Source: Prosapia bicincta (Eukaryota > Arthropoda > Insecta > Hemiptera > Cercopidae). From it: DNA of 64,000 nt. The position numbers and the translations under genes are program-made. A model generated the notes under the pieces. It saw nothing but the letters and a program-made list of their open reading frames with translations, was not told where the DNA came from and searched no databases. This document shows, piece by piece, positions 36,224 to 47,861 of this stretch. Position 1 is the stretch's first letter. The number at the start of each line of letters is the position of its first letter. The stretch lies in the NCBI GenBank assembly GCA_036971475.1, contig JBAIZL010000006.1:62735898-62799897 (forward strand), given 5' to 3'.

Positions 36224-36761
36224 TTAACCCTTAGCATGCGGGACATATAAAAGGCAAGTAACAGATTACGTGCTATTAGATAAAAAAAACTTTTTTCGAA
36301 ATGTTCAAAGTTCTATTTAATTCTGTGTTCCTAAAGATGTATTTGAACAAAAAAATTATAAACTAGTTATTTTTATAATTTTTTATATTTTTACACTAGG
36401 TAATTCAAAATATCAATAAATCCATTTAAAATGAAATTAAAGTAACTAAAATTATTATTCACCAAATCATAAACAATAAATTATTCTTAAAGTACATACA
36501 AAGGTCACTCACATAAACAGTAAACAACTATAACAATCACAATGCCAACACAAAATACGACAGTTAGCAGACACTGCATCCTGCCGAGAATACCCGTCAT
36601 ACGCGCATGCATAGACCACGTAATGACGCCTGGTGGCTAAAACAACAGAATGTGGATCGGTAGCACGTGGCCAAGAACAATAAACGTAGCAGAGGAGTTT
36701 ATTTACACCAAACATAATTATGTAAATACGTGATTTCTCGTATTCATGGGCAAAGGGTTAA
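36224..36761. mobile_element. piggyBac-type MITE
   Basis: TTAA at 36224-36227 and 36758-36761. Termini CCCTTAGCATGCGGG and, complemented, CCCTTTGCCCATGAATACG. The minus ORF inside (36509-36715) is not supported. Confidence 0.8.
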
Positions 36762-38699
36762 ATATATAGATCTAATCAAAACCTTAATGGACTTTGCAAC
36801 AAGTCTGAGTGGGTTTCAAATCAGGTCACAAATTCCACAGCATGTGTCAAGTGGTAGACAGAAGAGGCGGGGTTTGCTTTACAACTTATCTAAAATCTGT
36901 CGACTTTCCAACCATTAATTTTTATTAAAGCATTTTTTTTAAATATCGGTTGTAGTTATAGAAAATATGCCTCCAAATTTCTATGTTGAAATTTAACTGA
37001 AAAGGTTTAATAATCTTTTATTGAAGGTCAACAGTTCTGTTAACCTTTGAATGTATTGCATATTACCAGTCTTATTAGAGTCATAATTTAATCTGAAATT
37101 ATTTTGAATTAAAAAACCTATAATCTGTGCGTAAATTTATTGAACAAATAATTAAACCCTAAAAAATAATATTTAAATTATATTCTTGATAAAATAATAC
37201 ATTATTATATTCATTAACAATGTGGATATCTTCAATCATCTGACAATATTGTTTTAAATATTATGGTATACTTCATTATTGTTTTTTTTAGATTTAATTT
37301 TGGTTTTAATGAAATAAAAACGTTTTGTCAGTTTTTTTTAGAGATGTTTACATTTGATGTCTTAATTTGGATTTCTTCAAATTAAATTTTTTTTTATACT
37401 TATAATTCTTAAAATAATTTTTTTAAATTTTCTTTGCTTCAAAAATTAAGAATCTCACCTGCTCAGAAATTGAGTAATTGCTCAAAAATGTTTGTTGAAT
37501 AATTATTTTTTAATAAGAATCCGATTTCTTTCTTAGCTTTATTTAATTAGTATTTTTTTAAAACTCCTTATTGAAAATATTAAATTTAGTGTCTTACAAA
37601 TTTAAAAGATAATACTATTATTTAATTTTGGATTTATGAATGCATGAATTTAATACAGAATGATTCATTTTTTGAAACCTATTAAAATAATCATCTTAAA
37701 TACATATTTGTGGATTATTTTTGTTGACAAATTTTTACGTATTTCCCTGCATATCAAATCTGAAGTGAAACTGGTCTCTAAAGCAGCTAATATTCTGTTC
37801 TTTATTCTTATGCCTGAGTTCTTATCACCGAGTAATAAAATTGTATCTGTGCCATGGTCATTAACTGTAAACAGGCCTACACTTAATTAAAAACTATTTC
37901 AGATTAAAAATAGTTTAGTTTAAACTTCAACTACAAATAATGGAAATAATTTTATGTTTAGTTAAATAATAACATTTCATAATATATTAGTGTTTATTCT
38001 GAGTTTTTAAAAATATAAAAAATTATTTAATTATATAAACTACATAAATAGAATCCTTGTTTGTGTTCTTCAATTGCTTTGACTGAAAGTATGTAACTGC
38101 TAAAGGATAGCGAACAATATTTTTAACTAAAAACATCTTACATAACAGATTTTTCGTAAATTTTAGCACATATTTAAACAAAATAAAAAATTAACCTAAT
38201 ATTGTATGAGTTTAGGCTGTGTGTGCTATTACTTGGCTTTTTTTGCTTTGAGTGTTAACTAACAAGGCATGTGTTTGTTTGAATGTAGTACTGAAGAGAG
38301 TGAGCGTATGCTGGAACCGGATCCAAGGATTGTACTTAGGCCGTTGAGCCACGCTGAAGATGCATAAGCTATATATTTTCAGGTAATATAGGAACAAAAG
38401 CATTTTAGTTTTATTATTTATTTTGTTGCTCAGTTGTATATCCATTAATTTGCTCTATAGTATGATTTGAAATTAATTGCTTCTGCATAGACTATTAGAA
38501 GAAGCTTTTGGTTGAAATTTAACTGTAAGATGTTTATTTTTTTTAACATAACCCACTAAATATCATACTACAGGATTATATACTGTGTTTCAAAAACTCT
38601 CCTCAGTATTTCTGAACTTATTTTTATATAATCTCTTTCACTTCTGATCATTTTAAGCCTGTCTTGTTTTAATTTTAATAAATACATCTTCTATACCAG

Positions 38700-38860
38700 A
38701 AATAACTTTTTCATTTATTTATTTACCCTTCGTACATTTCAATTGCATAGTAATCAGGTTACCTAAGGAAGTTTATTTTGTAAATTACCTCTGAAGATAG
38801 TTGCCATGCAATTGAAATGTTCATAAGGTATTAAATTAAAGAAAAAGTTTTTTGTGGTAT
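38700..38860. mobile_element. Inverted-repeat hammerhead element, AUGUACAU family
   Basis: Left arm AACTTTTTCATTTATTTATT, ACCCTTCGTACATTTCAATT. Right arm AATTGAAATGTTCATAAGGT, then ATTAAATTAAAGAAAAAGTT. The minus-strand ribozyme in the left arm has a broken core (CUGAUUA). The plus copy is well kept. Related to 59831-60078. Confidence 0.75.
38784..38832 (+). ncRNA. Hammerhead ribozyme motif, AUGUUCAU stem III
   Basis: Stem I UACCU (38786-38790) pairs perfectly with AGGUA (38826-38830). CUGAAGA (38791-38797), U, stem II AGUUGC/GCAAUU around CAU, GAAA (38814-38817), AUGUUCAU (palindrome with one U-U mismatch), A at the cleavage position (38825). The best-paired single motif in the window. Confidence 0.85.
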
Positions 38861-38951
38861 ATAGGTTCTATTTATTTAAATTAAACATTATACCACAGTT
38901 GGTTTTTACAGTTACTTTTTTCTTCTGTTCAGTCTCCATACTCGTATATAA

Positions 38952-39285
38952 AACTATTTAATCACTTTAACATTAGTTTACGACTATTCGAACTTTAAAT
39001 TTTGTAAATTTGTAAAAACTTACTCTGTGGACTGCAGCCTGGCTTGCTGTGTTAAACTCTTGAATTGTAGTCCATTACGTTTTGTGAATCTTAATTAATC
39101 ACTTTAACATTAGTTTATGACTATCGGAAGTTTAAACTGTAAATTTGTAAAAAACTTACTTAAAAAATGAGTAAGTTTTTACAAATTTACAAGATTTTAA
39201 GTTTGAATAGTCATATTATACTAGTGATTAACATGTTAAAATGATTCACCGAACGTAATGGACTACAAAATTCAAGAGTATATAA
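38952..39285. mobile_element. Three end fragments of the AACGTT Penelope family
   Basis: TTTAATCACTTTAACATTAG, TTTACGACTATTCG at 38958; CTCTTGAATTGTAGTCCATT at 39056, again with TTAATTAATCACTTTAACAT; and an inverted copy ending ACTACAAAATTCAAGAG near 39280. No coding or ribozyme part. Confidence 0.7.
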
Positions 39286-40994
39286 CTATGTTAACATAGC
39301 AGCACTCCACTTTCAACATACTGAAGTTCATTTGTGAAAATTGTTGCTGCATACCAGCAATATTGTCTTGACCAAAATAAAAAACTTAATGCTCTTTGTT
39401 GGCATATATAGATAAAGTAATTGATTTTTTCATATACATGCCAAAAACAAATTCTGCAGAATGGAAATCCATCTGCAGTCTTATTTATCCAGTATTAAAT
39501 ATTCAGTGTTTGTAAAGTTTTGCTGTATATTGATTGTTTATATTAGATTCATTGTTAACTAGTAAGGCTATATTAGTCCTTAGCGTTATAAATCATTTCA
39601 TTATGTTAGCCACTATTCAGCCCAAGATATTTAAAACTATCTTATTTGTATAATAACCTATAATTCTGGTCCTTCAAGTACTTCCTAATTACCGTTTTGG
39701 TGCTTATTTAATTTTTGTTTTTCTAATTTTATAACAATTTGTATTATTATATTACTTTATTAAAGAGATCTAAGATCGAATATAACTCAGTATTCTCTTG
39801 TATTATAAGTTGGCTAAAAATATTAATTTTATTTTAAAATATTTTTTCATTACTAAAAGTTTAATTCTCTAAAATTAAATAGGATCAGGATATATAAGAT
39901 TGTAATTATATATTATTTATATAATAATGTATATAGTTTCAGTAAATAATCTCTATTTTAGATTTCGACTTTAACGCTTTCCCTTTTACTTGGTGAACTT
40001 GCCCTTTTATTTTGATTGAAGTTATATTACCAAAATTATGTATCACTACCTCAAGTCTTAGATTTTGACTAACTCCTCTCCTGCTTCCCTTGGGTAGTTT
40101 CTGTGCAAGTTTTTTTCCTTCTTCAATTTCATTGGCTACAATGTACTGCTATTTTTTTTTTTTTTTTTGCCGTATCAGAATGTTTCTTTCCAAAGCTTTT
40201 TTTTAGTTTGAGTGATATTTTCTGGGAATTCCACAAGCTACAGTTGTTGACTGGTTGTGCTCTTTCTGCATTTTTAGAGATTTTTCTCCATAAATCTACA
40301 TGGTTCCCTTGATGTCTAACTAACTCCTCTCCAGTGTTCGAGTCAAGTATTGCTTCCCATGCAATGTAGCCTTTTAAGGTGTATTATTATTTATAGAGAC
40401 CAAATGGCGTGTAGTAACCCTACTTGGCAAAATATTTAGAATTGAATGCTCTTTGATATTTAGCGACAGTGTGCTACATTTTCTGGGATTTTTAAGTTTT
40501 TACAAATATTTCTTTAAATATACGGAATTACATTATAATATATTCTACAAAAGAATGATACAGAACTTTTTTTGCATACACAAGCATTCTAGGAATTAAT
40601 TTATAAAAATGTCACTCAGGTGATGAGCCCTTCCCCAGCAAAACCAATTATAAATCATGACTCTTAAGACATTATTGTGACACCCTAAGACACCACGTGA
40701 CTTTTAGAAAAGTGTTCAGAAGTCTAGGTGATGATCATTCCTAGTGTTAAACACAAGAAAGTCTCAAGTTTTTTTATATCTTTCAGTTCCCTAACATTCC
40801 TCAACCAATTTTAAACAAATTAATTTAAATTTTAAATTGATATGAATATGATACAAAAAAAATGTTTATGGAAAAAAATTATAAACGACAAACCAAAACT
40901 TATTTTATAAATACGAGTAAAATTTACTCGTAAGATATTCATACTAGTAAAGGTGTGTATGAGGAAAACTACAAAGTGTGACTTGTAAACATAG

Positions 40995-41602
40995 CAGTTA
41001 CCCCTCCATATCCGCGGTATCAGCAACTGCAGTTATCCGATTTCAGTTATCCACAGACTTTGCCTGTTATCAATAAATGAAATAAGAAAGCACAAAACAA
41101 GGTCATAACGAGAAACAACAGTGGAAGAGTTGGAGACATGGTGACGTCCCAAAATGAGATAGCCATACACCTTGAAGATGAAGATGAAGATCCTGATGAT
41201 CATGAAATGGAGCCAGTATTCTCCTTCAAAACCATTGATGAGATCCTCCAAATGGTGATGCAGCTTGCGGATCGCATGTTGGAGACGGATCCCCTTTTTG
41301 AAGGGCCCTTTGGTTTCAAAGAGAACTCCAGGAGCTCATGCACCCCAATGATGAAGTTCAAAAGGAGTTCAAAAAAAGGAGAAACAAACAGCTATAATTA
41401 TGTTTTTTTAAACCATCCTGAATGTTGTGTACTGTACATATTTACTTAGTAAAACTGTACTTAAACCAGTTATGTTGTATTCTGATTCATAAATTTCCCT
41501 TCAGAAACTAATACCCAAATTATTGTTCAAATAAGGTACAATTATCTGCGGTTTTCAACCGTCCAGAACCTAACCCCTGTGGATATGGAGGAGGAATTAG
41601 TG
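40995..41602 (+). mobile_element. Tigger derivative keeping a transposase C-terminal ORF
   Basis: TIRs CAGTTACCCCTCCATATCC (left) and, complemented, CACTAATTCCTCCTCCATAT (right) with TA on the right. Inside, 41138-41449 is open for 103 codons: MVTSQNEIAIHLEDEDEDP, then FSFKTIDEILQMVMQLADRM, then FKRSSKK. The acidic run followed by an amphipathic 'ID.I..M...AD...' helix is usual for the tail of jerky/Tigger transposases. The DDE core is deleted, so it is a non-autonomous internal-deletion copy, not a host gene. Confidence 0.75.
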
Positions 41603-43662
41603 TACTTAACCATACAAAAACTTCTTCACAGGCTATCGATGAGTGATTTTATCTTATTGAGGTTCAGAAATTAGTAGGTGAAGTGAGAAAAGCGTTACTT
41701 CACAATTTTCCCAGTTCATATACTCAGCCATTACTGTCTTACAACATTACGTAAGAAAACTTACTTTCCCAGTGTATTAAAAAACACACTGAATATGATT
41801 AGTGTATTTATACGCTGATTTCCCAGTGTATTAAATATGAAATATTGTAAAATATAAGTCACGTTTGACTTGAAATTCAAATAGGTTGGTTGTAAATCGT
41901 GTGCTTGATGCTGATTTTTTTTCCAAATTGATTTGTATGCTGGAAAATTTCAAAACAAACAAAAATTTCTCTTAGGTTGGCATTTCTTATATCAATATTT
42001 CATAAGTAAATTAATTTGCTTAAATTTAATTTATATAATTTCAATATTCAATAAATTCATGAATGAAAGTAATTAAGAGCTAGTGAAAACATTTAATATT
42101 TGAATATTATTATTATTAAAATATAGATATTTACTGAAATGGTAATATTGACATAAACATTTTGTAACAAAGTAATGGAAAAATATTCAGTTATTTTTAA
42201 CTACATTAGCATTTTGTTGCCTTCTACGTTTTGAACATTTTAAGTTGCCCAATGAGCTGGCAACTTGAAGTCATGCAATATGTAAATTTTGTGAATTTAT
42301 TAATGAAATTTGACATTAATCCTTGATAGCTCCTTGCATATGTTTTATTCTTCGAATTATGTTCAATACGTTTGATATTTTTTTAAATGCGATCCTCTTA
42401 ATGTACTGTCTATTGATTTTTAAAAATTTTCTAATGTATTAAATTCTAGTTAATTGCATCATTACCATGTGAATAAGAATAATATTCACTATATGGGGAT
42501 ATTGGTTTGTTTAATTTATTCTACATAGAACATGTTGTTAATTCTGTGGATTTAACTAAACATGAAAATGCCACACTCTTCTGCTCTAAAAACGTGTTCA
42601 AGCCTACGCTTGAGTATAGCTCGGGTCCATTTAGTTAGCTCTAATTGCCTACGCCCGTGTGTAGCTCAAGATCCCGTAATTATTTCCATGGCAACGTAAT
42701 TCTTGCTTTCGTTGATATCGTTCTATATATCGGTTATTCTACTTAACATGTCTTTACCTTTAGGCCAATCAGACTTGCTTTTATAAACAAAAACCTTATT
42801 TCTGAAGTGTGGCAACCAAGACCTAGTGGACAGTTGTTGGTTTGGTTGAGTGAGTGTTTTGTTAGTGAGAGTTGTTTATGTTTCGAATTTGTTGTTTTTC
42901 GCTTTAAATTTTATCATTCAGTTATATAGTTTATTTTATTAGTAGTTTGTGTAATTTTTGTTTAGGTTTCTCTAGTTTGTTGTTGTTTTCTCTAAATTTT
43001 ATCTTTCAGTTATTTAGAAACCGATTCAATACGAAACATGTAACCTTTAGATAGTGACAGTATGTCCCAAGCTGCTTCAAATTATACCACACCAAATAAA
43101 TTATTTGCAGTGTAGTGTTATTCGTGTGGTTTTTATTCTTTGAAAATATTTTTTAAACTCCCACCCAATATGTTAGGATAGTTTATTTATACAAGATTTA
43201 CATTATAGGCCAGTATTTCTAAATTACATTTTCATTTAGCTTTGAAATTACATATAACATATAGTATTTATTTTCATTCAAATGTAATATATGTGTAGTG
43301 AAGTGTAGTGATGTACTGTGTTGCTATTTTATTTTTTTATACATTTTTCAAAGAAGTATAACGCCATCTATATGTAAGTAATCAATTCATGTATATATTT
43401 CTTGAAAGCTTGTTTCATTCCCTTTACAAAAATATATAATTTGTTGCAAATATGGTATTTATTATAAGTCAGGAATTTTTTATCTAAAACCTTCAGGCAG
43501 ATAGAGACAGACGCTTATTATTGGCATAGGCTTCAAAGTGTTAACATTATACAGGTTTTGGCACAACATTCCAATTCCTTGACCCTTGGTTTTAATTTAT
43601 AGATAGCAGATACAACATTGAAATTATTCTATGTCATCTGCAGTATTGAATTATTTTAAGTA

Positions 43663-44122
43663 TAGTAGAACCTCTAATTCGTCACATTCAAGGCCGAGGG
43701 GCTGCCGAATTTGAGAAAAGAATTATGGAAGTTGTGAAATTATCATGTAATTTAGGGTGAACATAGCACATAAATATGTAATTTAATTAATGTTGTACTT
43801 ACATGATTTATGTTAGGCCTAAAAACTCAGCAACGCTATTGCACACCAAACAACACTATACAAACACTAGTAGCCTGCAGTATAGTTCGTAATTACAAAT
43901 ACAGTATGTTACTCTATTTTCATTAAAAACATACTGCAGCACCTTGTAAAAATATTGCACTAGCAAGAAAAAATAAGGTATATTAAATCAATTTACGTTT
44001 AAGTTTTCAAAAAAAGTCTGTGTTTCTTTAGTACTAAAGAATTCTTTTCTGATGATCCCTATATAACATGATATTGCAGACGATGTTTTTTATTATTTTG
44101 TCAAATTAGAAAGGTTTTACTG
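43663..44122. mobile_element. Tigger-type MITE
   Basis: TA-flanked TAGTAGAACCTCTAATTCG and, complemented, CAGTAAAACCTTTCTAATTT. 460 bp, non-coding. Confidence 0.8.
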
Positions 44123-44561
44123 TATATCCCGATTTAATTCGAAGTTAAAGATGTGGTTAGGTCTAGGCTCACCTTTCCCCCCTAAAGCCTAAAACCCTCT
44201 GCTTGTTATAGTATAAAAAAAATTAAGATGAAATATTTTTTAAAATTCTCTAAAATTAAATACAGTTGTAAAATACATAAAATAGGGTTTGTTTTATAAG
44301 ATTCAGTTATCGATTATTCTCTGTGGTCTAAAGGTGTTTTAAAATCCTACTTTTATTTTTAGTTCCACTATTTTAAGAAAAGTATTACATAATTCGAACT
44401 GCTATTATTATTATTGAAATCAATAATAAGGTTTTTAGTGTGTTATTTTTCATACAAACTGACAATGGGTTTCTTAATTTTAAAAATATTAAGCTCTCCT
44501 AATATGCTTAGGTATCTTCTAACTAGAAGAAATAATTAACTTATTTTATTATTTGTACATA

Positions 44562-44900
44562 CAGTAGAGTTTTGAAAATCCGAGTTCCGATATTTCAAGC
44601 TTCCGTATAATTCAAGGCTATTTCTATTTGAGCCTATTTTTTTCTATTTGAAAGAAAATGATGAGTCAGGCTTCCAAGAAATATGTATATCAATACGGTA
44701 TGCAAAGAAAATGAGTCCAGCTTCCAAGAAATGTTTATAGCTATACGGTATGCAAAGGAAATGAGTCATGCTTCCAAGAAATGTTCAAATAAATTTCTTT
44801 TATTTTTTCTAATGCACAGGAACTTGCTTTTGTGTTATCTAAGTTTTGTGTAATCCAACGGGTTCTCAGTCCTATCTACCTCGAATTATCGAGACTACTG
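44562..44900. mobile_element. Tigger-type MITE with internal 50-bp tandem repeat
   Basis: TA-flanked CAGTAGAGTTTTGAAAATCC and, complemented, CAGTAGTCTCGATAATTCG. Inside, a 50-bp unit repeats about 2.6 times (44655-44786): GCTTCCAAGAAAT recurs at 44670, 44720 and 44770, with TACGGTATGCAAAG between. Confidence 0.85.
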
Positions 44901-45123
44901 TATAAAGATTAGGAAGCAACTTGAAATTTTCTCTTTGTAAAGAGAGCTCATTGGTCTTATTTTATTAGAAAGTTTTTAAATCTTAGAAACAGACAGATTT
45001 ATGAAGTTATATTTTATTAATCTTGGAACATAAATAAATAAAATTTTACTTGGAGGGGACTGCACAAAGATAATTGAAACAGCATACATTTGTTTATTAA
45101 AAATTATAATTTTATTTTTTCAG

Positions 45124-45367
45124 TGCTTTAGAAGTGGTGGAGAAACCTGCTCGCGAACCCCGCCGAAAATCAGAAACTGTTGAACGGTATCGTAACCGAA
45201 AAGCGCCGATCGCATTACAAGAAGAAATCACCCCATCACTTCGCTCATCATTCTGCAGCGTGTACTATGATGACTCCCCTACCACTTCTATCCGTTCATC
45301 TCTTTTGGATCGCAGCTTTGAAAATTCCGAATCATCGTGGACCGATCATACTGAAACTGTAGTTTGA
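45124..45367 (+). CDS. Membrane-protein gene, coding exon 3 of 3 (residues 191-271)
   Basis: Acceptor TTTTTTCAG|T completes the split Cys codon left by exon 2. It encodes ALEVVEKPAREPRRKSE, TVERYRNRKAPIALQEEITP, SLRSSFCSVYYDDSPTTSIR, then SSLLDRSFENSESSWTDHTE and TVV, stop at 45365-45367. The tail is rich in Arg/Lys, then Ser/Thr. The C-terminal TETVV fits the class 1 PDZ-ligand pattern (T-x-V), which would tether the protein to a scaffold if used. RRKSE and similar sites look like kinase targets. Function unknown; these are sequence-pattern inferences. Confidence 0.87.
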
Positions 45368-45756
45368 ATCATTGGCTGTGTTTTGAAGGAATTTCAACAA
45401 GGTGTTGACTGCAATTAGACATTTCAAGTGAACGTCTACTTATACAATATATTTATATAATTTTTATTTTGTGTTGTAATTTTATACATTTTAGAATTGT
45501 TTGTATATTGTTGTTTTTTAATTTTTATGTAGAAATATTTTAATATCTCGGATTCATATAAAACAAAAGATTGAACACAGTTTTGTCATTCAAGAATTTT
45601 ATTAATTAATGATTTAACTATTCTATGTCGATATTGTTCTGTGAGACTTTTATTGGAGATATATCTTTCAAAGTACTAAAAACACTTTTGAAAGAACTTT
45701 TTAATGTTTTTGTGACTACCATTATGTTAATTCTTGCAAATGGTTTGGTTAATAAA
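45368..45756 (+). other. 3' UTR, probable, with AATAAA at 45751
   Basis: AT-rich sequence after the stop. The first canonical polyadenylation hexamer seen is AATAAA at 45751-45756. The real end could lie elsewhere. Confidence 0.5.
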
Positions 45757-45984
45757 ACTTCTAACAAGAATTTTCTTAATTAATTTTTCAAGAGTTAGTT
45801 TAGATTTTTGTTAGCACTTTTAATGTATTTGTAGAGCAGAAAAAAGTTTGTTTTTAACAAAATTAAATGAAATCATTTATTTCTTATTATTTTCATGAAA
45901 CATGTTGCACAAGTTAAACAAATTTTTTGCATTAATATGTATATGTATACAACAATATTTATATCTAATTATTGTTATTATTAT

Positions 45985-46156
45985 TATTATTACTTGTAAA
46001 TAATTTTTTCCACCACTAAGTGCAATGATTCTACCTTATGTGATGAGGCATCTTTCGGTCACTTGACCATTGTTGAATCACTCCTTATTTACAAGTAATA
46101 AGAATAACTTCATAAAGTCAGTGCAACGGAAAACTAATGGACAACGTGAAATATCA

Positions 46157-46158
<2 letters not shown>
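45985..46158. mobile_element. Foldback related to 13562-13683
   Basis: ACTTGTAAATAA and TTATTTACAAGTAATAA are inverted. ACTAAGTGCAATGATTCTAC and ACTTCATAAAGTCAGTGCAA are shared with the 13.6 kb insert. The minus strand has GGTC/GACC followed by GAAA, hammerhead-like only in its 3' half. Confidence 0.6.
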
Positions 46159-46210
<52 letters not shown>

Positions 46211-46390
46211 CTTTGCAACACTGTTTTATTGTATTCACTTATCACTTTCACTATATGTACTTAAACAAGAATCTTATTTGGTATTTATGCGAGTTAACTT
46301 TCAAAGATTGATAGTATCTCCATCATCAATTATCACTGAACGGGGGTTGTAGTAGACTCTAAGATTCTTGTTTAAGTACATATAGTGAAA

Positions 46391-46444
<54 letters not shown>
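46159..46444. mobile_element. TA-flanked foldback, AGUUAACU hammerhead family
   Basis: (TA)n at 46159-46209 and 46394-46444. Arms ATCACTTTCACTATATGTAC, TTAAACAAGAATCTTA and their complement at 46355-46396. GCAACACTGTTTT at 46215 also borders the TA tract at 5.02 kb. Confidence 0.75.
46288..46336 (-). ncRNA. Hammerhead-like motif, AGUUAACU stem III, core C3 changed
   Basis: Minus strand: UUGAUGA (C3 to U; 46323-46329), U, stem II GGAGAU/AUCUUU with G-U pairs, GAAA (46299-46302), perfect palindrome AGUUAACU, C. Stem I is poor. Probably inactive. Confidence 0.5.
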
Positions 46445-46449
<5 letters not shown>

Positions 46450-46651
46450 AATTTTGCTTTAACAATATTGTAATTGATTTGGCATAACTATTTATTTGAT
46501 CTAATTTGCAAATATGTTAATTTTAATTGTTTAATATTCCTGATGATGTTGGTACTGTTAGCCAACGAAAAGCTTTGAATTGTAAATTCAATTTTAATTC
46601 TTGTATTTGTATTTTGACTTAGTCCTTTATTAATACACAAGAATACATATT

Positions 46652-46706
<55 letters not shown>
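46445..46706. mobile_element. TA-flanked hammerhead element, AAGCTT family
   Basis: Right part (46530-46655) matches 13811-13931 closely, including ATTTTGACTTAGT and TACACAAGAATACATATTG, and ends in (TA)n at 46655-46706. The left arm is diverged or replaced. Confidence 0.75.
46531..46582 (+). ncRNA. Hammerhead ribozyme motif, AAGCUU stem III
   Basis: Stem I AUUC (46536-46539) pairs with GAAU (46577-46580). CUGAUGA (46540-46546), U, stem II GUUGG/CCAAC, GAAA (46567-46570), AAGCUU (46570-46575), U at 46576 before the predicted cut. All core residues are intact. Confidence 0.85.
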
Positions 46707-46709
<3 letters not shown>

Positions 46710-47160
46710 CAATATTAATATTATTAATAATATTATTTTTTGTTTTGAAAATAGTTTTGTATAATTATTAAATAGTAATAATTTTAACTATTGCCTGTTG
46801 CTTTTGATATAAAATGGACTTAACTAGACTGTTACATTACTACATATTAGACACAGTATTCTTGACTTATTAGTTTTAATAAGAAATTTTGTAGGATTAT
46901 AAATTATTTTTTTGGAAAATGAGGCAGCAGAACTATCTTTATGAATACCGATTAAAAAAAAAAAATAATAATTTACATTATATGTTTATTGTTTATAATA
47001 CATTAAATACCAATATTTAAACTGGTGAAGCAATATTTTACAAATGTTTGTTCTAGAGAGATATTTACTACAAGTATTTTTTAAACAAAATTTGTGTGAG
47101 TGTTTAGTAATATTGTTTAATTTGAATCAATTAATTTTTTTAGTAATATAATTTAATATA
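46707..47160. other. No feature recognised
   Basis: AT-rich DNA. Confidence 0.5.
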
Positions 47161-47730
47161 CAGTGAAACTTCCCTAAACTGACACCTCCAACATACGGAG
47201 ACTTCTCTTGAACGGACATTTTTCTGGAAACCAAAAAATAATAATACATGCATAGGATTTTTTCCTTCTTTCAACGGACACTTAATTAGACAACATTTGC
47301 ACCTCTGATATGTGGACAAATGTACTGCAAAACGTAGCTGAAATACTACGTATACAATCAGAAGAAAGAACAAAATTTGCATTACTGTATTGTTTCAGTG
47401 TTTTTTTTTAATTTGCTTTTGAATTTATGTTTAATAACAGTACAGCACAGTATTTATTGTACTGTATACTGTATTTTTAAAAATTTAGCCTTCATTATCA
47501 ATTAAATACTGTACATTAGTATTAGTATTAAATACATTAATTTATTAGTATTAGTTAAATACTGTAGCCTATTATGCATTGGTTTAGGAATAAGTTTAGG
47601 GTAGTGAGTAAATACTGTAACAATTATTGAAATTCTGTTTCTCCTTAACACCCCTCCACTAAACTGACACTTCTCATGGGCGGACAAAATATGAGAATCG
47701 TATATGTCCGTTTAACAGAGGTTTTCACTG
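47161..47730. mobile_element. Tigger-type MITE
   Basis: TA-flanked CAGTGAAACTTCCCTAAACT and, complemented, CAGTGAAAACCTCTGTTAAA; CTAAACTGACAC occurs near both ends. 570 bp. The ORFs inside are not supported. Confidence 0.85.
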
Positions 47731-47736
47731 TATTTT

Positions 47737-47738
<2 letters not shown>

Positions 47739-47789
<51 letters not shown>

Positions 47790-47815
47790 ATATATATATA
47801 TATATATACACTAAC

Positions 47816-47860
<45 letters not shown>
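47739..47860. repeat. (TA)n microsatellite in three blocks
   Basis: Blocks separated by TGTATGTG and CACTAACTTCAT. ACTTCATA also borders the foldback at 13.6 kb, suggesting a remnant of it. Confidence 0.9.

Positions 47861-47861
<1 letters not shown>

Larger units (their letters stand above)
34330..45123 (+). other. Intron 2 of the membrane-protein gene (10794 bp)
   Basis: GT at 34330-34331, AG at 45122-45123. It contains the mobile elements listed separately between 34938 and 44900. In 36765-38699 and 41603-43662 I see only AT-rich sequence, and in 39286-40994 a long-winded AT-rich stretch with a poly(T) tract near 40155. Confidence 0.8.

Noticed and set aside
39950..40400. Possible processed pseudogene on the minus strand (A-run, repeated GGAGAGGAGTTAGT)
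   Set aside because: No frame gives a recognisable protein; the A-run lies inside, not at an end.
40620..40770. GTGATGA motifs followed by AAAC resembling hammerhead halves
   Set aside because: No pairing stem II and no GAAA; cannot be told from chance.
41138..41449. 103-codon ORF as a host gene
   Set aside because: It sits between Tigger-type TIRs and reads like a transposase tail.
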